From NCBI GenBank assembly GCA_019307805.1, contig JAFDIX010000153.1:1-7355 (forward strand): a DNA stretch of 7,355 nt, in the 5' to 3' direction. The position numbers and the translations under genes are program-made. Shown one piece after another: positions 1-5,460 of the stretch (its first letter is position 1; the number at the start of each line of letters is the position of its first letter). Source of the DNA: Deltaproteobacteria bacterium (GTDB taxonomy: Bacteria; Desulfobacterota; DSM-4660; Desulfatiglandales; HGW-15). The notes beneath the pieces were generated by a model. That model had not been told where the DNA came from, did no database searches, and was given only the letters and a program-made list of their open reading frames with translations.

Positions 1-4
1 TTAA

Positions 5-11
5 CCTCCTT
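5..11 (-). promoter_or_regulatory. Strong Shine-Dalgarno for a gene starting beyond the left edge
   Basis: The minus strand reads TAAGGAGGTTAA up to the window edge, nearly the full anti-SD complement. A start codon is expected within a few bases outside the window, continuing leftward in the same direction as the cluster. Confidence 0.7.
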
Positions 12-73
12 ATGTAGTGCCTGAACGAAAACTGCTAATCCCCCCCCGTTTACCAGCGGGACGTCAGAATCAA

Positions 74-103
74 ATTATAATCCTCGAAGTACTTCTATGT
101 ATG
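74..103 (-). promoter_or_regulatory. Candidate sigma70-type promoter with palindromic spacer for the next gene
   Basis: The minus strand has a consensus -10 TATAAT (79-74) and an approximate -35 CATACA (103-98) 18 bp upstream. The spacer contains the perfect palindrome GAAGTACTTC (86-95), a possible operator. It would give a leader of about 65 nt ending at the ribosome site at 5-11. The -35 matches only three of six consensus bases and the ATTATAAT core is symmetric, so this is a tentative call. Confidence 0.35.
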
Positions 104-112
104 GATGCCTGT

Positions 113-131
113 CCCGCTGTATTTAAGCGGG
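113..131. repeat. CCCGCT/AGCGGG hairpin, one of a family of related arms
   Basis: CCCGCT (113-118) pairs with AGCGGG (126-131) across a 7-nt loop. The same left arm, extended to GTCCCGCT (111-118), is also a perfect 8-bp inverted repeat of AGCGGGAC at 55-62, so two mutually exclusive pairings exist. On the plus strand a T5 run (142-146) lies about 10 bp after the stem, too far for a confident terminator. Confidence 0.55.
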
Positions 132-173
132 GCGGTTAAAGTTTTTGTCTTCCTTTAACTTTAGATATAGTCA

Positions 174-320
174 AATAGTTGAGTGGTTAAATGGTTGAGT
201 TGGAAAATCATTGCATTAATTTCAATAGGTTACGGATATCAAATTGGTAAATATCTCCCGCCACTGCGGGGCTAAAAACAAATATGTCCGTGAATTTAAC
301 CAGTTAACTATTCAACTATT
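174..320. repeat. Imperfect 23-bp inverted repeat flanking a 101-bp core
   Basis: Bases 174-196 match the reverse complement of 298-320 at 20 of 23 positions. Two of the three mismatches would be G-U wobbles in a plus-sense RNA. The arms consist of short degenerate units around TTGAnTGGTTAA. The right arm also has an exact 8-bp tandem CTATTCAA (308-315, 316-323). The core carries a GC hairpin at 257-270. It could be a small non-autonomous element, a long-range RNA stem, or a simple-repeat tract. Confidence 0.7.
257..270. repeat. GC-rich hairpin in the intergenic core
   Basis: CCCGC (257-261) pairs with GCGGG (266-270) around a 4-nt loop (CACT). There is no T-run directly after it on either strand, so it is not a textbook terminator. 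It lies within the 101-bp core of the larger inverted repeat. Confidence 0.6.
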
Positions 321-397
321 CAACCACTTAACGAGGTCTGAACTTGAAAAAATTGTCTAGTTTTCGTTGGGGCACTATGTATTATGATCGCGCAGTG

Positions 398-2068
398 CTA
401 CAGCCAAAGGGCGCCAGCGTCAGCGCCGCCAACCATATCCCGGTAGGCGGACAGCAAACCTGGTGCCGGGTGATCCGGTCGATCAGGGGGTTTTTTCTGC
501 CGCCGCTTGAGTCCCTCTTCCGATACCAGCAATTCCATTCGTTTTAGCAATTCCATTCGTTTTTCGGGTACGTTGATTTCGATGAGGTCCCCGTCTCGTA
601 CATAGGCCAGCGGCCCCCCGTCCCAGGCCTCAGGGCATATGTGCCCCACACATGGACCTCGGGTGGCTCCGGAGAAACGCCCGTCCGTGATCATGGCCAC
701 GGATGTGTGAAGACCCATACCCACCAGCATGGCCGCGGGAATGGACAATTCCGGCATCCCAGGTCCCCCCTTCGGGCCCTCGTAACGCACCACCAGAACA
801 GAGCCAGGCCGGACCTCCTTGTCCAGCAAAAACCCCCGGACGTCCTCCTCCGAGTCGAATACCACGGCCGGTCCTGTGTGGGTCAGCATGGAAGGGTCCA
901 CCCCGGTCTTTTTTACCACCGCGCCCTGAGGCGCAAGATTGCCGTAAAGAATGCCGAAGCAGCCATCCGGGGCCAACGGCTGGTCTGCCGTCCGAATAAC
1001 CTCTCCATCCGGGTCGGGGGCCACAGCAAGGCATTGACCCAGTTGGCCGCCCGTGGCGAGAGTCACGTCCGCATTCAGGCCTTCCCGGATCGCTTTAAGC
1101 ACCGTAAGTACCCCACCGGCCCGGTGGTAGTCCTCCATGTTGAATTCTGATGATGGCTTGAGCTTGGCGACTACAGGCACGGAGGCCTGTATCCTGGCAA
1201 ACTGCTCTAAATTCAAGTCAACATTCATCAAAGAGGCTGTGGCCATCAGGTGGAGTACGGCGTTGGTAGAGCCCCCTGAGGCGGAGACATACTTGATTCC
1301 GTTCTCCAAATTAGCCATTGTGAGAAAACTTGTAAACAAAGCTCCTTCGTTTGTGAGTTTCACGATCTGTTCACCCACGTCCCGTGCCTGGCGAATCTTG
1401 GCGGCTCCAAAGGAGAGCATGGTTGCAGAACCAAAGGGGGCCACCCCGAGGGCCTCCAGAAAGCAACCCATGGTGTTGGCCGTACCCATCATGGAACATG
1501 TACCGGGAGAAGCGCAAAACAGTTCCTGCCACTCCAAAAAGGTTGCCTGGTCTATTTCTTTGTTGCGTCGTTTGCCGATGGCTTCCTTGAGATCAGAGGT
1601 GACCACAGTGCGATCCCCCAAGAGACAAGGGAGCATGGCCCCGGCAGTGAGAAACAGGGTGGGCAGATTAAGTCGCACGGCGGCCATGATCATGCCTGGA
1701 ATGATCTTGTCGCACGAGGCAAGCATGACAAGGCCCTGAAAACCGTGGGCCCGAACCATGGCTTCTATGGAGGCACAGATGAGGTCGCGCTGTGGCAGGA
1801 TAAAGCGCTGGCCCTGTCCTTGGGCCATCCCATCGCAAGGGGCGGGCACGTTGAACTCACCAGGAGATCCTCCGGCGGCCCAGATACCTTCTTTTACCCG
1901 GCCGCTCAGGTCTTTCAAAGGTAAGTGCCCGGGGTTGACTTCAGTCCACGAATTCACTACCGCTATCTGGGGTTTTTCCAAATCCAGCTGCCGGTATCCC
2001 ACGGAATGCATCAGGCCCCGGTAGTAGGCCTCTGTGATGTCTGCTGATCTGCCGCGAGGCACTGTCAT
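398..2068 (-). CDS. IlvD/EDD-family Fe-S dehydratase (dihydroxy-acid or sugar-acid dehydratase)
   Basis: A 556-residue enzyme that would dehydrate a 2,3-dihydroxy acid to a 2-keto-3-deoxy acid using an Fe-S cluster and Mg2+. Conserved blocks are SCDKIIPGM (118-126, cluster C119 and K121, the likely carbamylated Mg ligand), SPGTCSMMGTANTM (187-200, cluster C191), SGGSTNAVLHL (264-274), and TDGRFSGATRG (461-471, catalytic S466) followed by GHICPEA. The first cluster cysteine, usually in a PCN/PCH motif, is glycine here (NPGH, G47). A cysteine instead appears at C78 in APCDG, where IlvD usually has a Ser. It may be true IlvD in branched-chain synthesis, but the catabolic neighbours favour a sugar-acid or other dihydroxy-acid substrate. 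ATG 2068 overlaps the upstream stop by 4 bp with GAGGG 6 bp before. Near the C-terminus KRMELL is duplicated (503-514). The 556 residues match the family's usual 550-600. Confidence 0.9.
   Translation of the reverse strand: MTVPRGRSADITEAYYRGLMHSVGYRQLDLEKPQIAVVNSWTEVNPGHLPLKDLSGRVKEGIWAAGGSPGEFNVPAPCDGMAQGQGQRFILPQRDLICASIEAMVRAHGFQGLVMLASCDKIIPGMIMAAVRLNLPTLFLTAGAMLPCLLGDRTVVTSDLKEAIGKRRNKEIDQATFLEWQELFCASPGTCSMMGTANTMGCFLEALGVAPFGSATMLSFGAAKIRQARDVGEQIVKLTNEGALFTSFLTMANLENGIKYVSASGGSTNAVLHLMATASLMNVDLNLEQFARIQASVPVVAKLKPSSEFNMEDYHRAGGVLTVLKAIREGLNADVTLATGGQLGQCLAVAPDPDGEVIRTADQPLAPDGCFGILYGNLAPQGAVVKKTGVDPSMLTHTGPAVVFDSEEDVRGFLLDKEVRPGSVLVVRYEGPKGGPGMPELSIPAAMLVGMGLHTSVAMITDGRFSGATRGPCVGHICPEAWDGGPLAYVRDGDLIEINVPEKRMELLKRMELLVSEEGLKRRQKKPPDRPDHPAPGLLSAYRDMVGGADAGALWL
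528..563. repeat. 18-bp perfect tandem duplication inside the dehydratase gene
   Basis: The plus-strand unit agcaattccattcgtttt occurs twice back to back (528-545 and 546-563). It keeps frame and doubles KRMELL at residues 503-508 and 509-514, right after the DGDLIEINVPE core, so it is likely tolerated. It looks like a recent replication-slippage event. Confidence 0.95.
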
Positions 2069-2973
2069 AATGCGCCCTCTTGCCTTTTTCTGAATTTTGT
2101 GCCCAGGATTCCCTCGAACACTTTGATCATGGCACCTTTCCCCTCGTCTCCAAAGCCCTCGGCCAATGCCATCTGATAGGTGGTAGTGCATGCGTGGACC
2201 AAAGGCAACGGAATCCTATGGTGAGCCGAGATTTCCGCCGCGCTGATCATGTCCTTATAGGCGTGTTTGAGGGGATAACCTTTATTAAAGATGCCATCGA
2301 TGGCTAAAGGGGCGAAAAATTCAGCGGCAAAACTGCGACCGGTACCGGATGTGACCACCTCGGTGACCTTTTCCGGATCGAGGCCCAACTTCGCTGCCAT
2401 GGGCAGGATTTCCGCGATGGCCGCGCAGCTAATGTTAAAGAGAAGTTGATTGACCAGTTTGGTCAACTGGCCGCTGCCTACCCCACCCATATGCAATACC
2501 TTATTGCTCATGGCATCCAGAACAGGCCGGATCTGGTGAAAAACAACTTTATCAGCTCCAACCATGGCGGTTAACGTGCCTTCTTTGGCCCTGGCTTCCA
2601 TACCGGAAATGGGGGCGTCGGCGAAGGTGACTCCTTGCTCTCTCAGCCTTTTTTCAAATTCCAAGGTGGGGAGATAACTGGTGGTGCCACAGTCAACAAT
2701 GATTTGCCCGGGTTCGGCTCCCTGGATCAACCCCTTCTCCCCAAACACGACCTCTTCAACTATGGCGGAATTGGGCAGGCTGAGAAAAATCCATCCAACC
2801 TGATGAGCCAGCTCCGCTGGAGAGATGGCTGATTTGGCGCCTTGATCGGTCAGAAATCGCACTGCATCGGGATTTACGTCCAAAACGGTAAGATCGAAAT
2901 TGGCTTGCATTACATTAAGAGCCATCCATTTGCCCATCTCTCCCAGGCCGACGAATCCGATTTTCTTCTCCAT
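2065..2973 (-). CDS. NAD(P)-dependent beta-hydroxyacid dehydrogenase (3-hydroxyisobutyrate / tartronate-semialdehyde reductase family)
   Basis: A 302-residue cytoplasmic enzyme of normal family length that interconverts a beta-hydroxyacid and its oxo form. The N-terminal Rossmann fold shows FVGLGEMG (7-14, GxGxxG). An acidic D32 at the end of strand 2 (LTVLDVNPD) suggests NAD rather than NADP. The substrate loop DAPISGMEARAKEGTL is at 119-134 (family DAPVSGG-xx-A-xx-GTL). The catalytic lysine is K172 in GSGQLTKLVNQ, followed by the all-helical C-domain. ATG 2973 is preceded by GAGAGGA with 5-bp spacing. The open frame runs 81 codons further upstream into the DUF6282 gene, but that stretch is shadow sequence. 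The exact substrate (3-hydroxyisobutyrate, glycerate, 4-hydroxybutyrate, sulfolactaldehyde and others) cannot be read from sequence. Its TGA overlaps the start of the dehydratase gene (ATGA), implying translational coupling. Confidence 0.93.
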   Translation of the reverse strand: MEKKIGFVGLGEMGKWMALNVMQANFDLTVLDVNPDAVRFLTDQGAKSAISPAELAHQVGWIFLSLPNSAIVEEVVFGEKGLIQGAEPGQIIVDCGTTSYLPTLEFEKRLREQGVTFADAPISGMEARAKEGTLTAMVGADKVVFHQIRPVLDAMSNKVLHMGGVGSGQLTKLVNQLLFNISCAAIAEILPMAAKLGLDPEKVTEVVTSGTGRSFAAEFFAPLAIDGIFNKGYPLKHAYKDMISAAEISAHHRIPLPLVHACTTTYQMALAEGFGDEGKGAMIKVFEGILGTKFRKRQEGAL

Positions 2974-2978
2974 ATTTA

Positions 2979-2985
2979 TCCTCTC
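2979..2985 (-). promoter_or_regulatory. Ribosome binding site deciding the dehydrogenase start
   Basis: Minus-strand GAGAGGA lies 5 bp before ATG 2973. The start gives MEKKIGFVGLGEMG, the canonical Rossmann opening, and excludes the longer in-frame ATG at 3216. Confidence 0.75.
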
Positions 2986-3049
2986 TGCCGCGTTATAGGC
3001 TGACTCGGTAGCATGGCGCTTCTCTTCCTCATCATCCCGGTCCTGTCTG

Positions 3050-3934
3050 TCAGAGGTCAAGCATTTCAGCGGGGTTGTCTGTGACCATGGTTTGGACCTC
3101 CTGTTGGGAAAAGCCAAAATTGAGCATATCCTGGATGTAGATGCCCATCTGCTGGCACGGCACGGGGTTGAGCCACTGCCCGGCGTCTGTGGACATGATA
3201 CAGTGTGCCGCTCCAACGGCTTTTATCCCGGTGAACAGAGCGTCCCTGGTAATGGGATGTCCCACCTGGCGGGTGGTGTCATTGAACACATGCTCCAGCC
3301 ATGAGGCGCCCAGGTCAAGGATCTCTTTCATATCCTCAACCGAGTAGTTGACAAAACTGGCCAGGGGATGGGTGACGACAATCTTCTTAACCCCGTGTCT
3401 GGCCGCCTCCCGGACGACCACTTTGGCCTCCTCTATGGAGATGTGGCCCGTTGCCAGAGAGGAATTGTGTTCTATGATCAGGTCGAAAATGGGATAGAGG
3501 TCCTCTTTCATGGACCCATCGTCATTCAGGACATAAAGACCGTTGAGGTCCATCCCGATTTCGCCGGCCAAGTTGACTACATGACTTTTGTTCGCCACGA
3601 ATTGTTTAGAATGTAGGGTGGGGAGCCAGACGGTTTTGGCACCCAACTTAAGGGCCGCTCTGACAGCATGGGGATTTAGGCCTCCCACCGAAAGGTTAAG
3701 AGCGATCCCGCCAAAAACAGAAAAACCCGTGGCGTCTGTGGCGAGTTGGGCCCTTCCTGCTGTCTCGGTGAAATGATTCTTGATCAGGATAGCCCGCATA
3801 CCCATCTCTTGGGCGTGCAGGGCCAATTCAATGTCGTTGAGAATCCTGGGGTACAGATCAGGCGCCGAATGGATGTGGATATCGATGGCGCCGGACAGTA
3901 GATCCAGGACCGGTTGTTTAAAACGGAGTTTCAT
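3050..3934 (-). CDS. DUF6282-type amidohydrolase-like metal-dependent hydrolase
   Basis: A 294-residue TIM-barrel hydrolase of the amidohydrolase/PHP kind. Visible metal-site candidates in the order expected for amidohydrolases are D18-I-H20-I-H22 (HxH after strand 1), K52 in LIKNH (possible carbamylated bridge), H164 (TGHIS), H189 (VTHP) and D250 (STDAGQW). The end NPAEMLDL resembles the usual NPA-x-LL closing helix. There is no signal peptide or membrane segment, so it is cytoplasmic. The opening DIHIHSAPDLYPR is what I associate with the DUF6282 family, whose substrates are not well known. Members of the superfamily hydrolyse amides, lactones or phosphoesters. Its place between a 2-hydroxyacid-type enzyme and a hydroxyacid dehydrogenase would suit lactone or amide opening, but this is inference. 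A purine-rich ribosome site precedes ATG 3934. The next gene follows 76 bp later. Confidence 0.85.
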   Translation of the reverse strand: MKLRFKQPVLDLLSGAIDIHIHSAPDLYPRILNDIELALHAQEMGMRAILIKNHFTETAGRAQLATDATGFSVFGGIALNLSVGGLNPHAVRAALKLGAKTVWLPTLHSKQFVANKSHVVNLAGEIGMDLNGLYVLNDDGSMKEDLYPIFDLIIEHNSSLATGHISIEEAKVVVREAARHGVKKIVVTHPLASFVNYSVEDMKEILDLGASWLEHVFNDTTRQVGHPITRDALFTGIKAVGAAHCIMSTDAGQWLNPVPCQQMGIYIQDMLNFGFSQQEVQTMVTDNPAEMLDL

Positions 3935-4069
3935 CTCTTACTCTCTTTCAGTGGTAGGTCTTAACATACCTAAATTGAAGTGGCTTTTATGAGTACGCTG
4001 GTCCAAAAATATTTTGATAGACCGCCGAAGGCGCTCCACAATTTTAGCTCACTTTAGTCACTTCGAACA
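3935..4069 (-). other. 135-bp intergenic spacer between the LarA-like and DUF6282 genes
   Basis: This is the longest spacer inside the cluster. In minus-strand orientation it holds the second copy of the 10-bp repeat, then a small stem CGCC-TTC-GGCG near 4023-4033 whose nearest T-run lies about ten bases further on, too far for a convincing intrinsic terminator. A 5-bp stem TAGGT/ACCTA (3955-3972, 8-nt loop) lies shortly before the next gene. The purine-rich stretch GAAAGAGAGTAAGAG immediately before ATG 3934 can serve as its ribosome site. No convincing -35/-10 pair was found, so read-through from upstream is the default. Confidence 0.5.
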
Positions 4070-4079
4070 TTAGTCACTT
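4054..4079 (-). repeat. 10-bp direct repeat spanning the LarA-like stop codon
   Basis: Minus strand: AAGTGACTAA (4079-4070) is repeated perfectly at 4063-4054 with TGTTCG between, a 16-bp period. The first copy contains the TAA stop at 4072-4070. A weaker third copy (AGTGAGCTAA) follows immediately. It looks like a small local duplication at the gene end. No function is assigned. Confidence 0.6.
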
Positions 4080-5362
4080 TTCTTATTCAAACCTTTTGGG
4101 AGCACCCATTTGCCGTATGGGAAATGGCCTACTTTCATATGGTGACCATACTTGTTTTTGACTATTTCAAAGGCCTCGGTCAGCGAAGTCACAGCCTTGA
4201 TCTTTACGGTCTCAAAGTCGGGCAAACGTTGCGGTTCGGTAACCACAATGACCTCTTTTTTTGCCATGACTTCGATGATTGGCATCCATAAACAGGCATG
4301 CCAGAGCGCCTGTTTGCCGTAGAAGACATCTTCATAAAGCCCCCGGATCGACTCTGATGTGGGAGGCATGTAGCCCTTGGCGTAGGTATAGTGGGCAAGC
4401 CCTCCGGGTACGGGGGCGCAGAGAATGATTGTCCCCTCATCGCGCACAAAGTGATCCAGGTTCGCTATGGGCCAGCAGGCATGGGCAAACAGGCGGTCGC
4501 CAGGAAAGCTGCCTGATATTGCCACGTCCAGCTTGCCCCCGGGAATCTTTTCCAGGTCAAAGGCAAAGTTGGCATCGTATTTCTTGACTGAAGCCCGATG
4601 GGCCTCATTGGTCTCGCCGGCAGTAAGATGTATCAATTCCATCTTTGGGTTGAAGATGGCCAAGAGAGACATATCAAGTCCAGATAAAACGCAGGCTTCC
4701 TCGATATCTTCGCGCATCCGGTTCAGAGGAGGTTCGTAACCCACGGCACAGGTGGGGCAGGTCATTAGACGGTGGTTCCATTCAACACTTTCAAAAGAGG
4801 AAACACCGGGAAGAACCATGCTCCCTCCTCCACCGTAACCCCACAGCGTTGCCTGGGTCATGGTCACTGCCAGGCTTAGATCGGCCTGGAGGAGGCGCTT
4901 GTGGACGCTAATAGGGGTGCCATAACTGGTTACGCCTACAAATTCGTAGTCCCATGTCTCGCGAGCTTTGCTCTGATAGACGGGTATTCCTGAGGCGAGA
5001 ATTTTATCCCCGAACTTGCGCTTTAGCTCTGAATCGTTCATTTCCCTGAGAAGGCCGCTGGCAACCAGGATTTCCACATCTTTGCCTTCCTCTTGAATCT
5101 TTTTCAGGATTGGAGGGAGGATTTTGTGTGCCGGCGTCAGCCGGGCAAAATTGTCGGTGAGGATGACGACCTTCTTTGCATGCGCAAGTCTTTTTGAGAA
5201 CGGCTCCCCTGCTACCGGATTGTCCAGCGCATTGAGAATCGCCTCCTCTATGTTTTGGATCTCCTCGGGAAAGGACACGTCCGTATCCAAGGAGAGGTTC
5301 CTATCGTCAATCTCCAGATCCAGGGCTCCCTTCACGCCATAGGGCACACTAATTTTCGCCAT
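4070..5362 (-). CDS. LarA/DUF2088 family protein (lactate racemase homologue) lacking cofactor-anchoring lysine
   Basis: A 430-residue protein of normal LarA length. LarA is a nickel-pincer-nucleotide 2-hydroxyacid racemase, and homologues act on other 2-hydroxy acids. Recognisable blocks are TDNFARLTP (69-77, equivalent to LarA DDxTRP with R74), LVASGLLRE (99-107), GYGGGGSMVLPGVSS (175-189) and NH (196-197). By-eye alignment gives a constant offset of 3 to Lactobacillus LarA. Catalytic H108 becomes L105, H174 becomes A171 and the cofactor-anchoring K184 becomes S181, while H200 is kept as H197. It is therefore unlikely to be a classical lactate racemase. A CPTC motif (202-205) follows. The start at 5362 is chosen because GGGAGGT lies 4 bp upstream and the N-terminus MAKISVPYG is family-like. 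An ATG at 5398 overlapping the MoaD remnant's stop has a weaker site. It may bind a different cofactor or act as another 2-hydroxyacid enzyme. Confidence 0.85.
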   Translation of the reverse strand: MAKISVPYGVKGALDLEIDDRNLSLDTDVSFPEEIQNIEEAILNALDNPVAGEPFSKRLAHAKKVVILTDNFARLTPAHKILPPILKKIQEEGKDVEILVASGLLREMNDSELKRKFGDKILASGIPVYQSKARETWDYEFVGVTSYGTPISVHKRLLQADLSLAVTMTQATLWGYGGGGSMVLPGVSSFESVEWNHRLMTCPTCAVGYEPPLNRMREDIEEACVLSGLDMSLLAIFNPKMELIHLTAGETNEAHRASVKKYDANFAFDLEKIPGGKLDVAISGSFPGDRLFAHACWPIANLDHFVRDEGTIILCAPVPGGLAHYTYAKGYMPPTSESIRGLYEDVFYGKQALWHACLWMPIIEVMAKKEVIVVTEPQRLPDFETVKIKAVTSLTEAFEIVKNKYGHHMKVGHFPYGKWVLPKGLNKKSD

Positions 5363-5366
5363 TTTT

Positions 5367-5373
5367 ACCTCCC
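5367..5373 (-). promoter_or_regulatory. Ribosome binding site deciding the LarA-like start
   Basis: On the minus strand GGGAGGT is followed by AAAA and then ATG at 5362-5360, giving near-ideal spacing. This favours the inner ATG over the in-frame ATG at 5398, which would add 12 residues with no LarA-family character. Confidence 0.8.
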
Positions 5374-5394
5374 AATTGTCCGGCAGTGACGCCC

Positions 5395-5460
5395 TCATCC
5401 GCCTGCAAGGGCCAGAAGAAAGGTGATTTCATCTCCGTCTTTGACGGGGGTCCCCCATCC
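5395..5460 (-). pseudogene. MoaD/ThiS-like sulfur-carrier C-terminal remnant
   Basis: Directly after the AOR TAA, in the same frame, 21 codons encode a tail containing TPVKDGDEITFLLALAGG followed by TGA. The DGDE-I-F-L-x-x-x-AGG ending is the hallmark of MoaD/ThiS ubiquitin-like sulfur carriers, whose terminal Gly-Gly is thiocarboxylated for pterin or thiamin synthesis. MoaD genes commonly sit beside AOR genes, which need molybdopterin. A normal MoaD is about 75-95 residues. Here the first three quarters are missing and there is no in-frame ATG, GTG or TTG before the tail, so it cannot be made as a free protein. The simplest reading is a deletion remnant. Stop-codon readthrough giving an AOR with a GG tail, or a sequence/assembly error, are alternatives. 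Its TGA overlaps an ATG at 5398 (ATGA). Confidence 0.7.

Larger units (their letters stand above)
1..397. other. 397-bp AT-rich non-coding region with inverted repeats
   Basis: No supported gene lies here. It separates the dehydratase stop from a minus-strand gene starting beyond the left edge. It holds the ribosome site of that gene (5-11), a run of eight C (40-47), a candidate minus-strand promoter (74-103), short GC-rich hairpins (113-131, 257-270), and a long imperfect inverted repeat (174-196 with 298-320). A 5-bp stem GCACT/AGTGC (372-398) overlaps the dehydratase stop. The minus strand has a T6 run near 348-353, but no strong stem directly in front of it, so no clear intrinsic terminator can be named. 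Confidence 0.7.

Noticed and set aside
40..60. Riboswitch in the left-hand leader
   Set aside because: Only a short CCCG/CGGG stem and a C run are visible. No known aptamer core was recognised.
257..270. Intrinsic terminator of the operon
   Set aside because: The hairpin is good but no T-run follows on the minus strand.
344..547. 67-codon plus-strand frame at the end of the dehydratase gene
   Set aside because: Mostly antisense to the dehydratase C-terminus, with a TTG start, no clear ribosome site and no recognisable protein features.
4023..4033. Intrinsic terminator after the LarA-like gene
   Set aside because: The stem is only 4 bp with a 3-nt loop, and the T-run is about ten bases downstream, so it is too weak to call.
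4467..4739. 90-codon plus-strand frame antisense to the LarA-like gene
   Set aside because: A shadow of a supported gene with no motif or ribosome site.
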